A stretch of 8,674 nt of DNA from Candidatus Binatia bacterium (lineage in GTDB: Bacteria; Desulfobacterota_B; Binatia; UBA9968): positions 1 through 8,674 of the forward strand of contig JAICHC010000081.1 in assembly GCA_025922795.1 (NCBI GenBank), read 5' to 3'. The stretch's first letter is position 1, and the number at the start of each line of letters is the position of its first letter. Positions 1 through 6,483 of the stretch are shown one piece after another. The notes beneath the pieces are model-generated. The model made no database searches. It was not told the origin of the DNA and worked only from the letters and a program-made list of their open reading frames with translations. The position numbers were made by a program, and so were the translations under genes.

Positions 1-697
1 ACCTCCGGATGCTGCTTAATGAAAGCGCGCCGGGTAACGACGCCGGCGACCTGGTATTCGGGTACCAGGTCGGCGACGTCTGCCAGCTCGCGAAAGCCTT
101 CCTGCTTGGCGCGCGCCAAAGTAGGCAGCGAAAGCGGCCCGCCGAAAATTTTTTTCGACTGCATGCCGTGGAGGATCGGCGGCACTCCGCCCATTTGCAA
201 AACCGGAACATCGGTCTCGGGCTTGAGTCCCCACTTATCGAGAGTCAAACGCAGCAGCAAATCCGTCGACGAACCATAGCGGTTTATTCCCATGGGCTTG
301 CCGCGCAGGTCCCGATAGTCTTTGATTTCTGGACGCACGATGATCGAGAACGGCGGCTTGGTTACCAGCCCCAAGATCATAACCGCATCGCCGCCCTGCG
401 CGTTCACGCGAAAGACCGGCTCGATGCCTTGAATGCCGATCGGCGTCGTGCCGCTAAGAAGCGATTGCATCGCCTGCGAGCCGGCGACGTAGATCAATTC
501 GACGTCGAGGTCGTATTTGACAAACATCCTTTGTCGAGAGCGATGAACGGCACGATGGCGGAACCTGAAATCGAGCTGTAAGCGACGCGCAGCTGCGTTT
601 TTGCCACAGCTCCACGAACAAGAACTGAATCCACCAGGGCAGCCGCGATGAACCCAACCACGAGCAGAACCTTCGCGCGCTTCAAAGTAGTTTTCAT
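1..697 (-). pseudogene. NMT1/SsuA-like ABC transporter substrate-binding protein, partial and frameshifted
   Basis: This is a periplasmic solute-binding protein of the NMT1/THI5/SsuA-like type, the capture component of an ABC importer. The start at 697 follows a purine-rich GGAGAGGGGGGCG stretch. Residues 1-32 form a signal peptide with a basic start, a hydrophobic core and an AVA cleavage site. The mature protein opens KTQLRVAYSSISGSAIVPF, the usual beta strand and first ligand loop of this family. After ALDKG (codon ending at 527) the frame breaks. Supplying one base between 526 and 527 restores the family pattern [M]FVKYDLDVELIYVAGSQAM, and that frame stays open for 174 codons to the window edge. 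Later motifs include DLRGKPMGINRYGSSTD and GVPPILHGMQ. Family length is about 320-340 aa, so roughly 230 residues are visible. No permease or ATPase gene is in view. The break is either a true mutation or a one-base sequencing error in an A pair; intact codon structure downstream means any mutation is recent. The ligand cannot be told. Confidence 0.82.
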
Positions 698-761
698 TCG
701 CGCCCCCCTCTCCGCGTACTTCTCGCCCCTTATTACTCACTCACTCTCGCTGTGCACTGCC

Positions 762-841
762 ATTTATGGAACTCCCTGGTCCCGGTATACGGGCCGCGAG
801 GTTGACCAACGCACTTTTCTCAACCGCCGAGCGTGGCGGCT
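762..841 (-). pseudogene. Relic of the 3' end of an enoyl-CoA hydratase gene
   Basis: The minus strand between tctC and the substrate-binding gene matches the 3' end of the intact crotonase gene at 4187-4966. Bases 765-789 and 4195-4219 agree at 20 of 25 positions, and TTGACCAACG is identical at 802-811 and 4230-4239. The segment between needs small indels. Translated, the relic gives YTGTREFHK where the intact gene ends YAGTKEFHKK, preceded by LVN in both, with two extra bases between the parts. Differences sit mostly at third codon positions, so the copy once evolved as coding sequence. The stop codon is lost (AAATGG against AAATAG) and there is no open frame. The region further upstream (822-841) is a hairpin and aligns poorly. 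No function is expected; its value is as a trace of rearrangement. Confidence 0.68.
822..841 (-). terminator. Stem-loop 15 bases after the tctC stop codon
   Basis: Arms AACCGCC (822-828) and GGCGGCT (835-841) pair over seven positions, one of them G-U in the minus-strand RNA, around a six-base loop. The position just beyond the end of tctC suits a 3' stabilising or terminating hairpin for the transporter transcript. There is no U-run after it, so it is not a canonical intrinsic terminator. It overlaps the crotonase relic. Confidence 0.3.
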
Positions 842-855
842 CAAGTGCCCGGCGA

Positions 856-1941
856 TTACTTTGCTACCGGTATCTCCACTTTTCCCACGCGTTTGATCGC
901 GGCGGCAAGCATCTTGGCGTCCTTGTCCCAAAATTTTTGAAACTCGGGTGCATCCAAGTAGGCAATCGGCGTCTGAAGTTTTTCCATCGCTGCTTTATAC
1001 TCAGGCGTGTTCACTGCCTGGCGCACCGACTCGCGAATACGTTTCATCACCGGTTCCGGTGTGCCGCGCGGCGCGAACAAACCGGCCCAGATATAAAATT
1101 CGATGTCGTAGCCCAACTCTTTAAAAGTGGGGACATTCGGCAAAGACGCAACCCGCTTGGCACCCCATCCGGCTAACGGCCTCAACTTGCCTGCCTTGAT
1201 ATGCGGGATCACGACAGCGGGTCCGGACGCAAGCGTGTCCACATGTCCGCCGAGAATCGCGGTGAGGGCCGGCCCCGCTCCTGAGTAGGGAACGTGCTTC
1301 AAGCTGATTCCGCCGGCATGTGAAAGCATTTCCGTCGCCATGTGCAAGGTCCCGTATACGCCGGAAGAAGAATACGAGATCTGCCCCGGGCGTTTCTTCG
1401 CGTCATCGACAAACTCTTTCACATTCTTCCATGGACGATCAGCGCTCACGACGAAGATGGTCGGGTCGGCCGAGATCAACGCGATGGGACTGAGTTGGTC
1501 CATGGTGTAAGCGGGTTTGCGCTCGAAGAGTTTGTCCGCTTCCGGAATGATCGAGATACTGGAGAGCGCCATGAGAAGGTTATAACCGTCCGGCTTGCTA
1601 TTGGCGACAGAGGCCATTCCCACCGCGCCCGCCGCTCCGGTCTTGTTAACAACCACCACCGGATTCTTTAAAACCTGTTCCATCGCAGCCGCCACCGGGC
1701 GCGCCGTAAGATCGGCGACACCGCCAGGTGGAAAAGGAGCGACAATGGTAATCGGACGGCTTGGATATTTCTCTTGAGCGTAAGAGACAGTGGTGAGGGC
1801 GCAAAGCAAAGTGAGTAGAACCGTCAAACCAACGCGTCGGTAAGTCCCGTTTGTGCGCCCGTCCCAACAATGAACACGCACTCCAGGATGACTTTTTGTG
1901 CTCCCCGTGATGCAATGGTGTTGCTGTCGAATGGCCGTCAT
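856..1941 (-). CDS. tctC: Tripartite tricarboxylate transporter substrate-binding protein (TctC/Bug family)
   Basis: This is the periplasmic binding protein that delivers a carboxylated ligand to the TctAB membrane pair. Bug hallmarks appear in order: YPSRPITIVAPFPPGG (59-74) followed by D77 and AR (80-81), the glycine-rich GAAGAVG loop (102-108), PDGYNLL (117-123), HVPYSGAGPALTAILGGHVD (216-235) and GKLRPLA (251-257). A hydrophobic stretch at 37-52 with SYA/Q cleavage near residue 55 is the export signal. The encoded chain is 361 aa against about 320-330 usually, because about 30 extra residues precede the signal core. The ATG at 1941 is kept because GGAGGTG lies four bases upstream of it; an internal GTG at residue 21 is a possible alternative. 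It lies 63 bases after tctA in the same direction, the normal tctBAC order. Bug proteins bind tricarboxylates, dicarboxylates, aromatic acids, nicotinate and others, so the ligand is open. Confidence 0.93.
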   Translation of the reverse strand: MTAIRQQHHCITGSTKSHPGVRVHCWDGRTNGTYRRVGLTVLLTLLCALTTVSYAQEKYPSRPITIVAPFPPGGVADLTARPVAAAMEQVLKNPVVVVNKTGAAGAVGMASVANSKPDGYNLLMALSSISIIPEADKLFERKPAYTMDQLSPIALISADPTIFVVSADRPWKNVKEFVDDAKKRPGQISYSSSGVYGTLHMATEMLSHAGGISLKHVPYSGAGPALTAILGGHVDTLASGPAVVIPHIKAGKLRPLAGWGAKRVASLPNVPTFKELGYDIEFYIWAGLFAPRGTPEPVMKRIRESVRQAVNTPEYKAAMEKLQTPIAYLDAPEFQKFWDKDAKMLAAAIKRVGKVEIPVAK

Positions 1942-1945
1942 TTTT

Positions 1946-1952
1946 CACCTCC
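1946..1952 (-). promoter_or_regulatory. Strong ribosome binding site for tctC
   Basis: The minus strand reads GGAGGTGAAAAATG, a near-perfect Shine-Dalgarno at good spacing to the ATG at 1941. This decides for the long N-terminus, although family comparison would favour a shorter one. Confidence 0.7.
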
Positions 1953-2004
1953 AGGATCCGCTGTTAGCGAATCGAATTTCGTCCCTTGGCTCCGGGCTCC
2001 CCAT

Positions 2005-3528
2005 CTATTGTTTAGCTCCGGCAAAACCGAGTCGTTGCCGCCAGTCCGCTTTTCTCATGACAAACGCAAGGATGCTCGACAGCAATAGTGCGATCCCGAC
2101 CATCAATAAGACCAGCGCAATGGGCCGGGTCATGAAGATGCTATAGTTGCCCGAAGACATCGATAAAGATTGACGAAAGCTCATCTCGATCATCGGCGCC
2201 AGCACGAGTCCCAATACTACCGGCGCGGTCTCGAAGTCAAACTTACGGAGCAGGTAGCCAAGCCCGCCCATCAACGTCATGATGCCGACATCCACCACGC
2301 TGCCGTTGACGGCATAAACGCCGAGAACGCAAAACATCAGGATCCCGGGATACAGAAGAGGATAAGGAATTCTCAGGAGATTGACGAAAATGCCCACCAG
2401 CGGAAGGTTCAGAATCAAAAGCACGACGTTGCCGACGTACATGCTGGCGATGAAACCCCAAAAGAGCTCCGGCTGCTGCGAGATCAACAGCGGTCCGGGC
2501 GATATTCCGTGCACCATCATCGCCGCCATCATGACTGCTGGAATGGGACCCGACGGGACACCTAGCGCGAGCATCGGAACAAAGGCCCCGGAAGTCGCCG
2601 AATTGTTCGCCGACTCCGGTCCGGCCACGCCCTCGATCGCGCCCTGTCCGAAGCGATGCGGCTGCCTGGAGAGACGCCGCTCGAGCGCGTACGAAACAAA
2701 TGAAGAAATGATATGGGCGGAACCCGGGATGATACCGATCACGAAGCCAAGAGCGGTTCCGCGCCCGATCGGCCAAAGCGAAGCGCGCCATTCCTGCCGT
2801 GATGGCAGCAATTCCCGCAGTCGTGGTTTTGTCACCTTCGGCGCCGTCGCCTGGCCCGCGGTCAGTAAAATTTCCGAAAGCCCGAAAAGTCCCACAGCGA
2901 CCGGGACCACGCCCAAACCGTCGCCGAGCTCAACTAGTCCGAAACTGAAGCGAGAGAATCCCGTCATCGGATCGATGCCGACCATGCCGAACAAAAGCCC
3001 TAGCACGGCCATCGCCAGCGCCTTCAGCATGGAACCGCCGCTCATATAGGCGAGCGCCAGCAAGCCCAGTAGCAGCAGCGCAAAATATTCCGGCGGACCG
3101 AAGCGCAAAGCAAAGCTCGCCAAAGGCGGTGCCAAAAACATGAGTGCGATGACGCTAATGGTCCCGGCGACATAGGAACCTACCGCTGCAATAGCCAGAG
3201 CCGGTCCTGCCCGGCCGTTGCGCGTCATCGCATAACCGTCGATACAGGTCATGACCGAAGCCGCCTCACCGGGGATACGCATCAGTATCGAAGTCGTCGA
3301 TCCACCGTACATGGCGCCGTAATAGATCCCGGCAAGGAGGACAATGGCCGAAGTCGCGTTCAGGCCGAAAGAAACGGGCAGCAGCAAGCTGATGCCGGCA
3401 AGCGGCCCCACTCCCGGCAATACACCGACCAGTGTTCCGATAACACAGCCGACAAAGGCGTACATTAGAACATTCGGCGTCAGCGCGACCGAAAACCCGA
3501 CGTAGAGATTTTGTAGAGTTTCAGTCAT
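2005..3528 (-). CDS. tctA: Tripartite tricarboxylate transporter large permease (TctA)
   Basis: This is the large inner-membrane subunit of a TTT importer, which forms the transport path and is driven by an ion gradient. The 507-aa product matches the family's usual 500 or so and is mostly hydrophobic helices. It shows the two inverted-repeat signature loops: GTLVGVLPGVGPLAGISLLLP (31-51) in the first half and GFVIGIIPGS (261-270) in the second, followed by EGVAGPESANNSATSGAFVP (299-318) and LALGVPSGPIP (320-330). GIYYGAMYGGSTTSILMRIPG (67-87) is also typical. The start at 3528 (MTETLQNLYVGFSVALTPNV) agrees with the family. An in-frame ATG at 3585 would add 19 residues and has only GAGG touching the start codon, so I reject it, although the site at 3528 is also weak (AGGAAA about 13 bases away). 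It sits between tctB and tctC in one operon. Confidence 0.95.
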   Translation of the reverse strand: MTETLQNLYVGFSVALTPNVLMYAFVGCVIGTLVGVLPGVGPLAGISLLLPVSFGLNATSAIVLLAGIYYGAMYGGSTTSILMRIPGEAASVMTCIDGYAMTRNGRAGPALAIAAVGSYVAGTISVIALMFLAPPLASFALRFGPPEYFALLLLGLLALAYMSGGSMLKALAMAVLGLLFGMVGIDPMTGFSRFSFGLVELGDGLGVVPVAVGLFGLSEILLTAGQATAPKVTKPRLRELLPSRQEWRASLWPIGRGTALGFVIGIIPGSAHIISSFVSYALERRLSRQPHRFGQGAIEGVAGPESANNSATSGAFVPMLALGVPSGPIPAVMMAAMMVHGISPGPLLISQQPELFWGFIASMYVGNVVLLILNLPLVGIFVNLLRIPYPLLYPGILMFCVLGVYAVNGSVVDVGIMTLMGGLGYLLRKFDFETAPVVLGLVLAPMIEMSFRQSLSMSSGNYSIFMTRPIALVLLMVGIALLLSSILAFVMRKADWRQRLGFAGAKQ

Positions 3529-3627
3529 CCGACGCGTGGATTTCCTAAAATAGAGGACGGGGATCGGAGACCGGTAGTCGTCCATCCTCGAATCTCGAAC
3601 TTTGCTTTGAAAGCATCGACGCTTCCT

Positions 3628-4068
3628 CTAAAAGCCGAAGGATCCTTGCGGTAATGGAACCCGTAGGAGTGTATAGAACAAATAGAACGAGCCAAATGCC
3701 AGAAAAAAGGCAAGACTTGCGGTCAACAACCAGCCGCGTCTTTCGACGGTCTTGAGGAGAAAACTCAGCACGAGCATCAAAGTGAGTCGATATCCGAGAC
3801 GCTCCATGCCAAAGACCGCAAAGACACAGGCGGCCAAGATCGCCACAGCATGACGCCATTCGGTCCACCGCATCGATGAAAGTTTGGGCGCGCGGCCGCC
3901 GGTACCGGCTAGGAAAGTTCCCAAGATCAAAAGAAGTAACGCCAGCAGGATGGGAATGTAAGCGGGTCCGGGTTGACGGAAAGTGCCGAGCGGCAGAGCG
4001 CTGCTCTGCCAAACCACCAGAAGCGATAAGATGACTAGCACTCCGCCTGAGATCCGGTCGGTAGTCAA
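3628..4068 (-). CDS. tctB: Tripartite tricarboxylate transporter small permease (TctB)
   Basis: This is the small membrane subunit that partners TctA. The 146-aa chain fits the family (about 140-170). Hydrophobic segments lie near 8-24, 36-54, 73-88, 93-107 and 112-136. Family marks are the opening TTDRISGGVLVI, the loop LPLGTFRQPGPAYIP (25-39), which is the TctB PG-x-x-x-P motif, and the end RVPLPQGSFGF, close to the common GVPLPxG ending. The start codon is TTG (4066-4068), supported by AAAGGAA six bases upstream and by the conserved N-terminus; no ATG fits. It lies 118 bases after the crotonase gene and 99 bases before tctA. The weak start may hold down the amount of the small subunit, which is inference. 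Confidence 0.9.
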   Translation of the reverse strand: MTTDRISGGVLVILSLLVVWQSSALPLGTFRQPGPAYIPILLALLLLILGTFLAGTGGRAPKLSSMRWTEWRHAVAILAACVFAVFGMERLGYRLTLMLVLSFLLKTVERRGWLLTASLAFFLAFGSFYLFYTLLRVPLPQGSFGF

Positions 4069-4074
4069 CTCAGG

Positions 4075-4081
4075 TTCCTTT
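4075..4081 (-). promoter_or_regulatory. Ribosome binding site that decides the TTG start of tctB
   Basis: The minus strand reads AAAGGAACCTGAGTTG: a purine-rich Shine-Dalgarno, a six-base spacer, then TTG. Translation from here gives the conserved TctB N-terminus. Confidence 0.6.
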
Positions 4082-4186
4082 CAATTCGGCGATTCCATGG
4101 GGATAATCCTGCACTATCTCATTCATGCTGAGCAACTTCGAAATCCAAATATCGAAATCCGAAAACTCACACTCTATCACGACCAA

Positions 4187-4966
4187 CTATTTTTTGTGGA
4201 ACTCCTTGGTTCCGGCGTAGGCGCGTGGATTGACCAACGTGTGTTCCTCCTGCATCAACCAGGCGATCTCAGCCGCCATCGGCACACTCGCTGCCTCCAT
4301 CGAGGAATGCGCCGCCATCTTGCAGTATTTGAGTGTCACCTTGTCGAACTTGCCGATCTCTTCGCCCCACTTCCATGCTTGGTCTTGCAACTGCGCGTGC
4401 GGCACGACGCGATTGATCAAACCAGCGGCCATAGATTTCTGCGCGTTCCAATTTTCGCCGGTCAGGATCAGCTCGAAAGCCAATTTGGTGGGAATAAGAG
4501 TTTTGAACATTGTCGCGATGATCGGATAAGGCAAGAAACCCCGCTTGATTTCAGGCAACCCGAACTGCGCTGTGTCCGATGCGATGGCGAGATCATGCGG
4601 CAACAGCAGCGTAATGCCGCCGCCCAAACAGAAGCCGTTCACCACGGCGATGGTCACTTTGGGAAAAGTACGGATCACTTCCGCGACCTGATAGGCGCGT
4701 GGCTCGCTTCGCCGATCCGTCCCCCGGTTCCTACCCCCTTCCGTGGGGAATTCGGAAAGATCGCGTCCAGCACAATAGGCGACGTCACCGGCGCCGGTAG
4801 TCAAAACCACGGCGATGGAATTGTCATTCCGCAGTTCTTCAAACAGTGCCAGAATTTCGCGGATCGTATCACGACTCAGCGCGTTCCTTTTTTCCGGCCG
4901 GTTGAGGGTAATTTTCGCCACAGCGCCGCGTTTTTCCAATAAAGTAAATTTGCCCTCCTGAACCAT
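4187..4966 (-). CDS. Enoyl-CoA hydratase/isomerase family protein (crotonase), resembling hydroxycinnamoyl-CoA hydratase-lyase
   Basis: This cytoplasmic crotonase-fold enzyme acts on a CoA thioester. The 259-aa length is normal. ITLNRPEKRNAL (19-30) is the CoA-binding start of the fold. The two oxyanion-hole segments are YCAGRDL (64-70) and GFCLGGG (111-117). One catalytic glutamate is present in FGLPEIKRGFLP (E139, equivalent to Glu164 of rat hydratase). The second (Glu144 in rat) is replaced by T119 in GGGITLLLPHDLAIAS. Hydroxycinnamoyl-CoA hydratase-lyases also have a small residue there, with a similar GGG..PL..CDLAI run and a similar C-terminus, so an aromatic or other non-beta-oxidation substrate is plausible but not shown. 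The start at 4966 follows AAGGA at eight bases; an upstream in-frame ATG (5050) only adds non-family residues. It is the first gene of the block that continues into tctBAC. Confidence 0.9.
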   Translation of the reverse strand: MVQEGKFTLLEKRGAVAKITLNRPEKRNALSRDTIREILALFEELRNDNSIAVVLTTGAGDVAYCAGRDLSEFPTEGGRNRGTDRRSEPRAYQVAEVIRTFPKVTIAVVNGFCLGGGITLLLPHDLAIASDTAQFGLPEIKRGFLPYPIIATMFKTLIPTKLAFELILTGENWNAQKSMAAGLINRVVPHAQLQDQAWKWGEEIGKFDKVTLKYCKMAAHSSMEAASVPMAAEIAWLMQEEHTLVNPRAYAGTKEFHKK

Positions 4967-5190
4967 CAATTTTTCCTTTCTTGCAAGGGAATGCTTTGAA
5001 TGCCTCTGAAAGGGAGGTTGAGCACCCAAGACCGCGCGTGGCGAGCGCATCCCAAGAGGTGCTCATCTTTATCGCAGCGACCTTCATGGCCGCTGTCGCC
5101 CGTACGAAGTACATACGGCGCTCCAAAAAGAAAGTAAAACAGAGGGGGCTTGGAAAACGAACGTCCCGACGACACTGCGGGGTATCGAGT

Positions 5191-5209
5191 TTCAGCGTAT
5201 TTCGCTGAA
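5191..5209. repeat. Perfect 7-bp inverted repeat in the crotonase leader
   Basis: TTCAGCG (5191-5197) and CGCTGAA (5203-5209) pair around a five-base loop. No T-run follows on either strand, so it is not a standard terminator. If the promoter at 5262-5289 is used, the stem lies in the first 65 bases of the leader RNA. Confidence 0.35.
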
Positions 5210-5261
5210 TGTTTTCGACCCTGATGGGACCTACTACGCGCCGGCGAATGTTGAATTCGTC

Positions 5262-5289
5262 ATTATCATTGCCGTAACCCGATTGACAA
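5262..5289 (-). promoter_or_regulatory. Sigma-70-like promoter for the crotonase-tctBAC block
   Basis: On the minus strand, TTGTCA (5284-5289) and GATAAT (5262-5267) are separated by 16 bases. Each hexamer matches the consensus at five of six positions. The predicted start is near 5255, giving a leader of about 290 nt before the crotonase ATG at 4966. It is also placed downstream of the zinc-protein gene, so read-through from there is possible. Confidence 0.45.
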
Positions 5290-5371
5290 TCCAGGCGCCG
5301 GCCGCGTCATTTTGAACTTTTAACAGGTAAATGTTGGACGTGCGGTACGGGCTCTGCTGCACTCGACCGCG

Positions 5372-5698
5372 TCAGTCGTTTTTAGTTGTTAGTTTGTCGA
5401 TCCACTCTCCCAGCGGCCCGCGGCTGATCTTGCGAACGATACCTTCCAACTCGCCCTTGTCCATCCAAACTCCGCCGCAGTCGCGGCAGCGGTCCAAGAG
5501 AAAACCTTCGAAAGTGTAGCTCTCCAACAAACTGGAACAATTGGGGCAATGTCGCTCGTGCGCCGCTTTTTCGACTTTGCGCAACCGTGCGCGCAGCTTT
5601 TCCAGCACCTCGCGATCCCGCTCCGCGAAATAGATATCTTCCTTGGCCCGTTCGACCAGCCGCATGGTTTCGCCAAAACGATCTTTTTCGTCCGCCAT
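5372..5698 (-). CDS. zf-TFIIB domain zinc-ribbon protein
   Basis: This small soluble protein of 108 aa has one zinc ribbon of the zf-TFIIB type. Cys51 and Cys54 (HCPNCSSLLES) and Cys71 and Cys74 (LDRCRDCGGVWMDKGELEGI) form the metal site; the GVWMDKGEL run after the second pair is the family signature. The N-terminal 48 residues are charged and probably helical (RDREVLEKLRARLRKVEKAA), possibly a short coiled coil. The family is common in bacteria, often beside stress genes, and its molecular role is unknown; despite the name it is not a transcription factor by default. The start at 5698 has GAGGG upstream. It lies 112 bases after the universal stress protein gene, same direction, with its own weak -24/-12-like site. 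Family assignment is secure; function is not. Confidence 0.88.
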   Translation of the reverse strand: MADEKDRFGETMRLVERAKEDIYFAERDREVLEKLRARLRKVEKAAHERHCPNCSSLLESYTFEGFLLDRCRDCGGVWMDKGELEGIVRKISRGPLGEWIDKLTTKND

Positions 5699-5745
5699 TA
5701 TTGGCGCCCTCTCGCGCTTCTCAGCCGATAGTTAAGCTTCCACGC

Positions 5746-5760
5746 GCAATCACTGTGCTT
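5746..5760 (-). promoter_or_regulatory. Weak -24/-12-like site before the zinc-protein gene
   Basis: The minus strand reads AAGCACAGTGATTGC: GCAC and TTGC are in sigma-54 register (G at 5758 and C at 5746, 12 apart), but the first G of the required GG pair is A. The spacing to the start codon (48 bases) is reasonable. An equally imperfect site occurs on the opposite strand next to it, pointing at no gene, so this may be chance. Confidence 0.22.
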
Positions 5761-5810
5761 TGACACTTTCATTGCGGCGGGCACAAAGGATACTCGCTCA
5801 ACGCCGGCAA

Positions 5811-6281
5811 TCAAGCAGCTTTCACGCCCGCCGCTGCCGGGCGACGATGCGGCACGACCAGAACCGGGCAGGACGCGCGCGCCACTACCTTCTCGGTAAC
5901 GCTACCCAAGATCATGTGTTCGAGCCCAGTGCGCCCGTGAGTCGACATCACGATCAGATCAACGCCTTCGCTTGCCGCCTTTTCGACGATGTTGTCGACG
6001 GGCATGCCGAATTCCACGGCCTGGCGCACTTCGACCAGGTCGATACGATCGGCAAAATTCTCGGCCAAAAAACTATCCAGGGTCCGGCTGCAGTGCTCCA
6101 GCATATTTCGGTAGGGGCCTGTGTCGCTGCGCCTTTTTTCCCACATATCGCCGAAGTCGACGACGTGATAGACGGTCACTTCGGCACCCGAATCGCGCGC
6201 TAACTCCAGCGCGTAATCAATCCCCAGTTTGGACAATTCCGATAAATCGGTCGGCGCCAATATTCTCTTTATCTTTGACAT
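5811..6281 (-). CDS. Universal stress protein, single UspA domain
   Basis: This is a cytoplasmic UspA-fold protein of 156 aa, normal for one domain. The N-terminus IKRILAPTDLSELS (4-17) is the first strand with the ATP-contacting Asp12. STHGRTGLEHMILGSVTEKVV (113-133) is the G-x2-G-x9-G-S nucleotide-binding motif of the ATP-binding subgroup, followed by CPVLVVPHRR (138-147). The insert FGDMWEKRRSDTGPY is variable in the family. ATP binding is expected from the motif; the client is unknown. The start at 6281 has GGAGG seven bases upstream and lies about 23 bases after the predicted start of a very good -24/-12 promoter. It is divergent from the CBS-domain gene and precedes the zinc-protein gene. 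Confidence 0.93.
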   Translation of the reverse strand: MSKIKRILAPTDLSELSKLGIDYALELARDSGAEVTVYHVVDFGDMWEKRRSDTGPYRNMLEHCSRTLDSFLAENFADRIDLVEVRQAVEFGMPVDNIVEKAASEGVDLIVMSTHGRTGLEHMILGSVTEKVVARASCPVLVVPHRRPAAAGVKAA

Positions 6282-6313
6282 AAACCACCTCCATTAAGAT
6301 TACCAATTTTAAA

Positions 6314-6331
6314 GCGCAATTGTCGTGCCGA
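6314..6331 (-). promoter_or_regulatory. Sigma-54 type (-24/-12) promoter for the universal stress protein gene
   Basis: The minus strand reads TCGGCACGACAATTGCGC. Against the consensus YTGGCACG-N4-TTGCW it matches GGCACG and TTGC exactly and in register (GG at 6329-6328, GC at 6317-6316). Only the T before GG and the final W differ. The predicted start is near 6304, 23 bases before the ATG and just upstream of the ribosome site. Confidence 0.62.
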
Positions 6332-6389
6332 TGGGCCTCTCGCATAAGCGCCGCAAATTCGCGTGGAGACACTGGATATTTTCTTATCG

Positions 6390-6432
6390 ATGCGGAAAAA
6401 CGCTTGAATTTTCGCATTGCCGGGAAACGGCA
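6390..6432. repeat. Two adjacent inverted repeats between the divergent promoters
   Basis: ATGCGGAAAA (6390-6399) pairs with TTTTCGCAT (6409-6417) with one bulged G. TGCCG (6418-6422) pairs with CGGCA (6428-6432). They lie roughly 60-105 bases upstream of the -24 element of each flanking sigma-54-like promoter, the distance expected for an enhancer-binding activator. Protein binding is inference. Confidence 0.35.
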
Positions 6433-6483
6433 TCGCGGAGAAAACTCGACAGGATGAATTCGTTGAAGAATTAGTAGGGGCGC

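Larger units (their letters stand above)
4967..5371. other. Gene-free stretch upstream of the crotonase
   Basis: These 405 bases hold no convincing gene. A 69-codon minus frame starting at GTG 5175 ends in a TGATG overlap with the crotonase start, but it has no ribosome binding site and no recognisable content. The region holds a sigma-70-like promoter (5262-5289, minus), a perfect 7-bp stem-loop (5191-5209) and the end of the zinc-protein transcript, for which I see no clear terminator. Confidence 0.55.

Noticed and set aside
9..581. A 190-codon plus-strand open frame opposite the substrate-binding gene
   Set aside because: The minus strand carries the recognisable protein; the plus product has atypical composition and no motif.
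3529..3585. N-terminal extension of TctA from the ATG at 3585
   Set aside because: The extra 19 residues are not family-like and the only Shine-Dalgarno touches the start codon.
4140..4170. Short direct repeat CGAAATCC twice in the tctB-crotonase gap
   Set aside because: Two eight-base copies in an A-rich spacer; no array, no further units, no CRISPR or iteron structure.
3983..4942. A 319-codon plus-strand open frame across the crotonase gene
   Set aside because: It is antisense to a clear crotonase, has no recognisable domain, and is the usual shadow of GC-rich coding sequence.
4966..5175. A 69-codon minus-strand frame whose stop overlaps the crotonase ATG (TGATG)
   Set aside because: The overlap suggests coupling, but it begins at GTG without a ribosome site and the product looks like random sequence.
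5283..5288. TTGACA on the plus strand
   Set aside because: It has no -10 at proper spacing and no plus-strand gene follows; the same bases work better as part of the minus-strand promoter.
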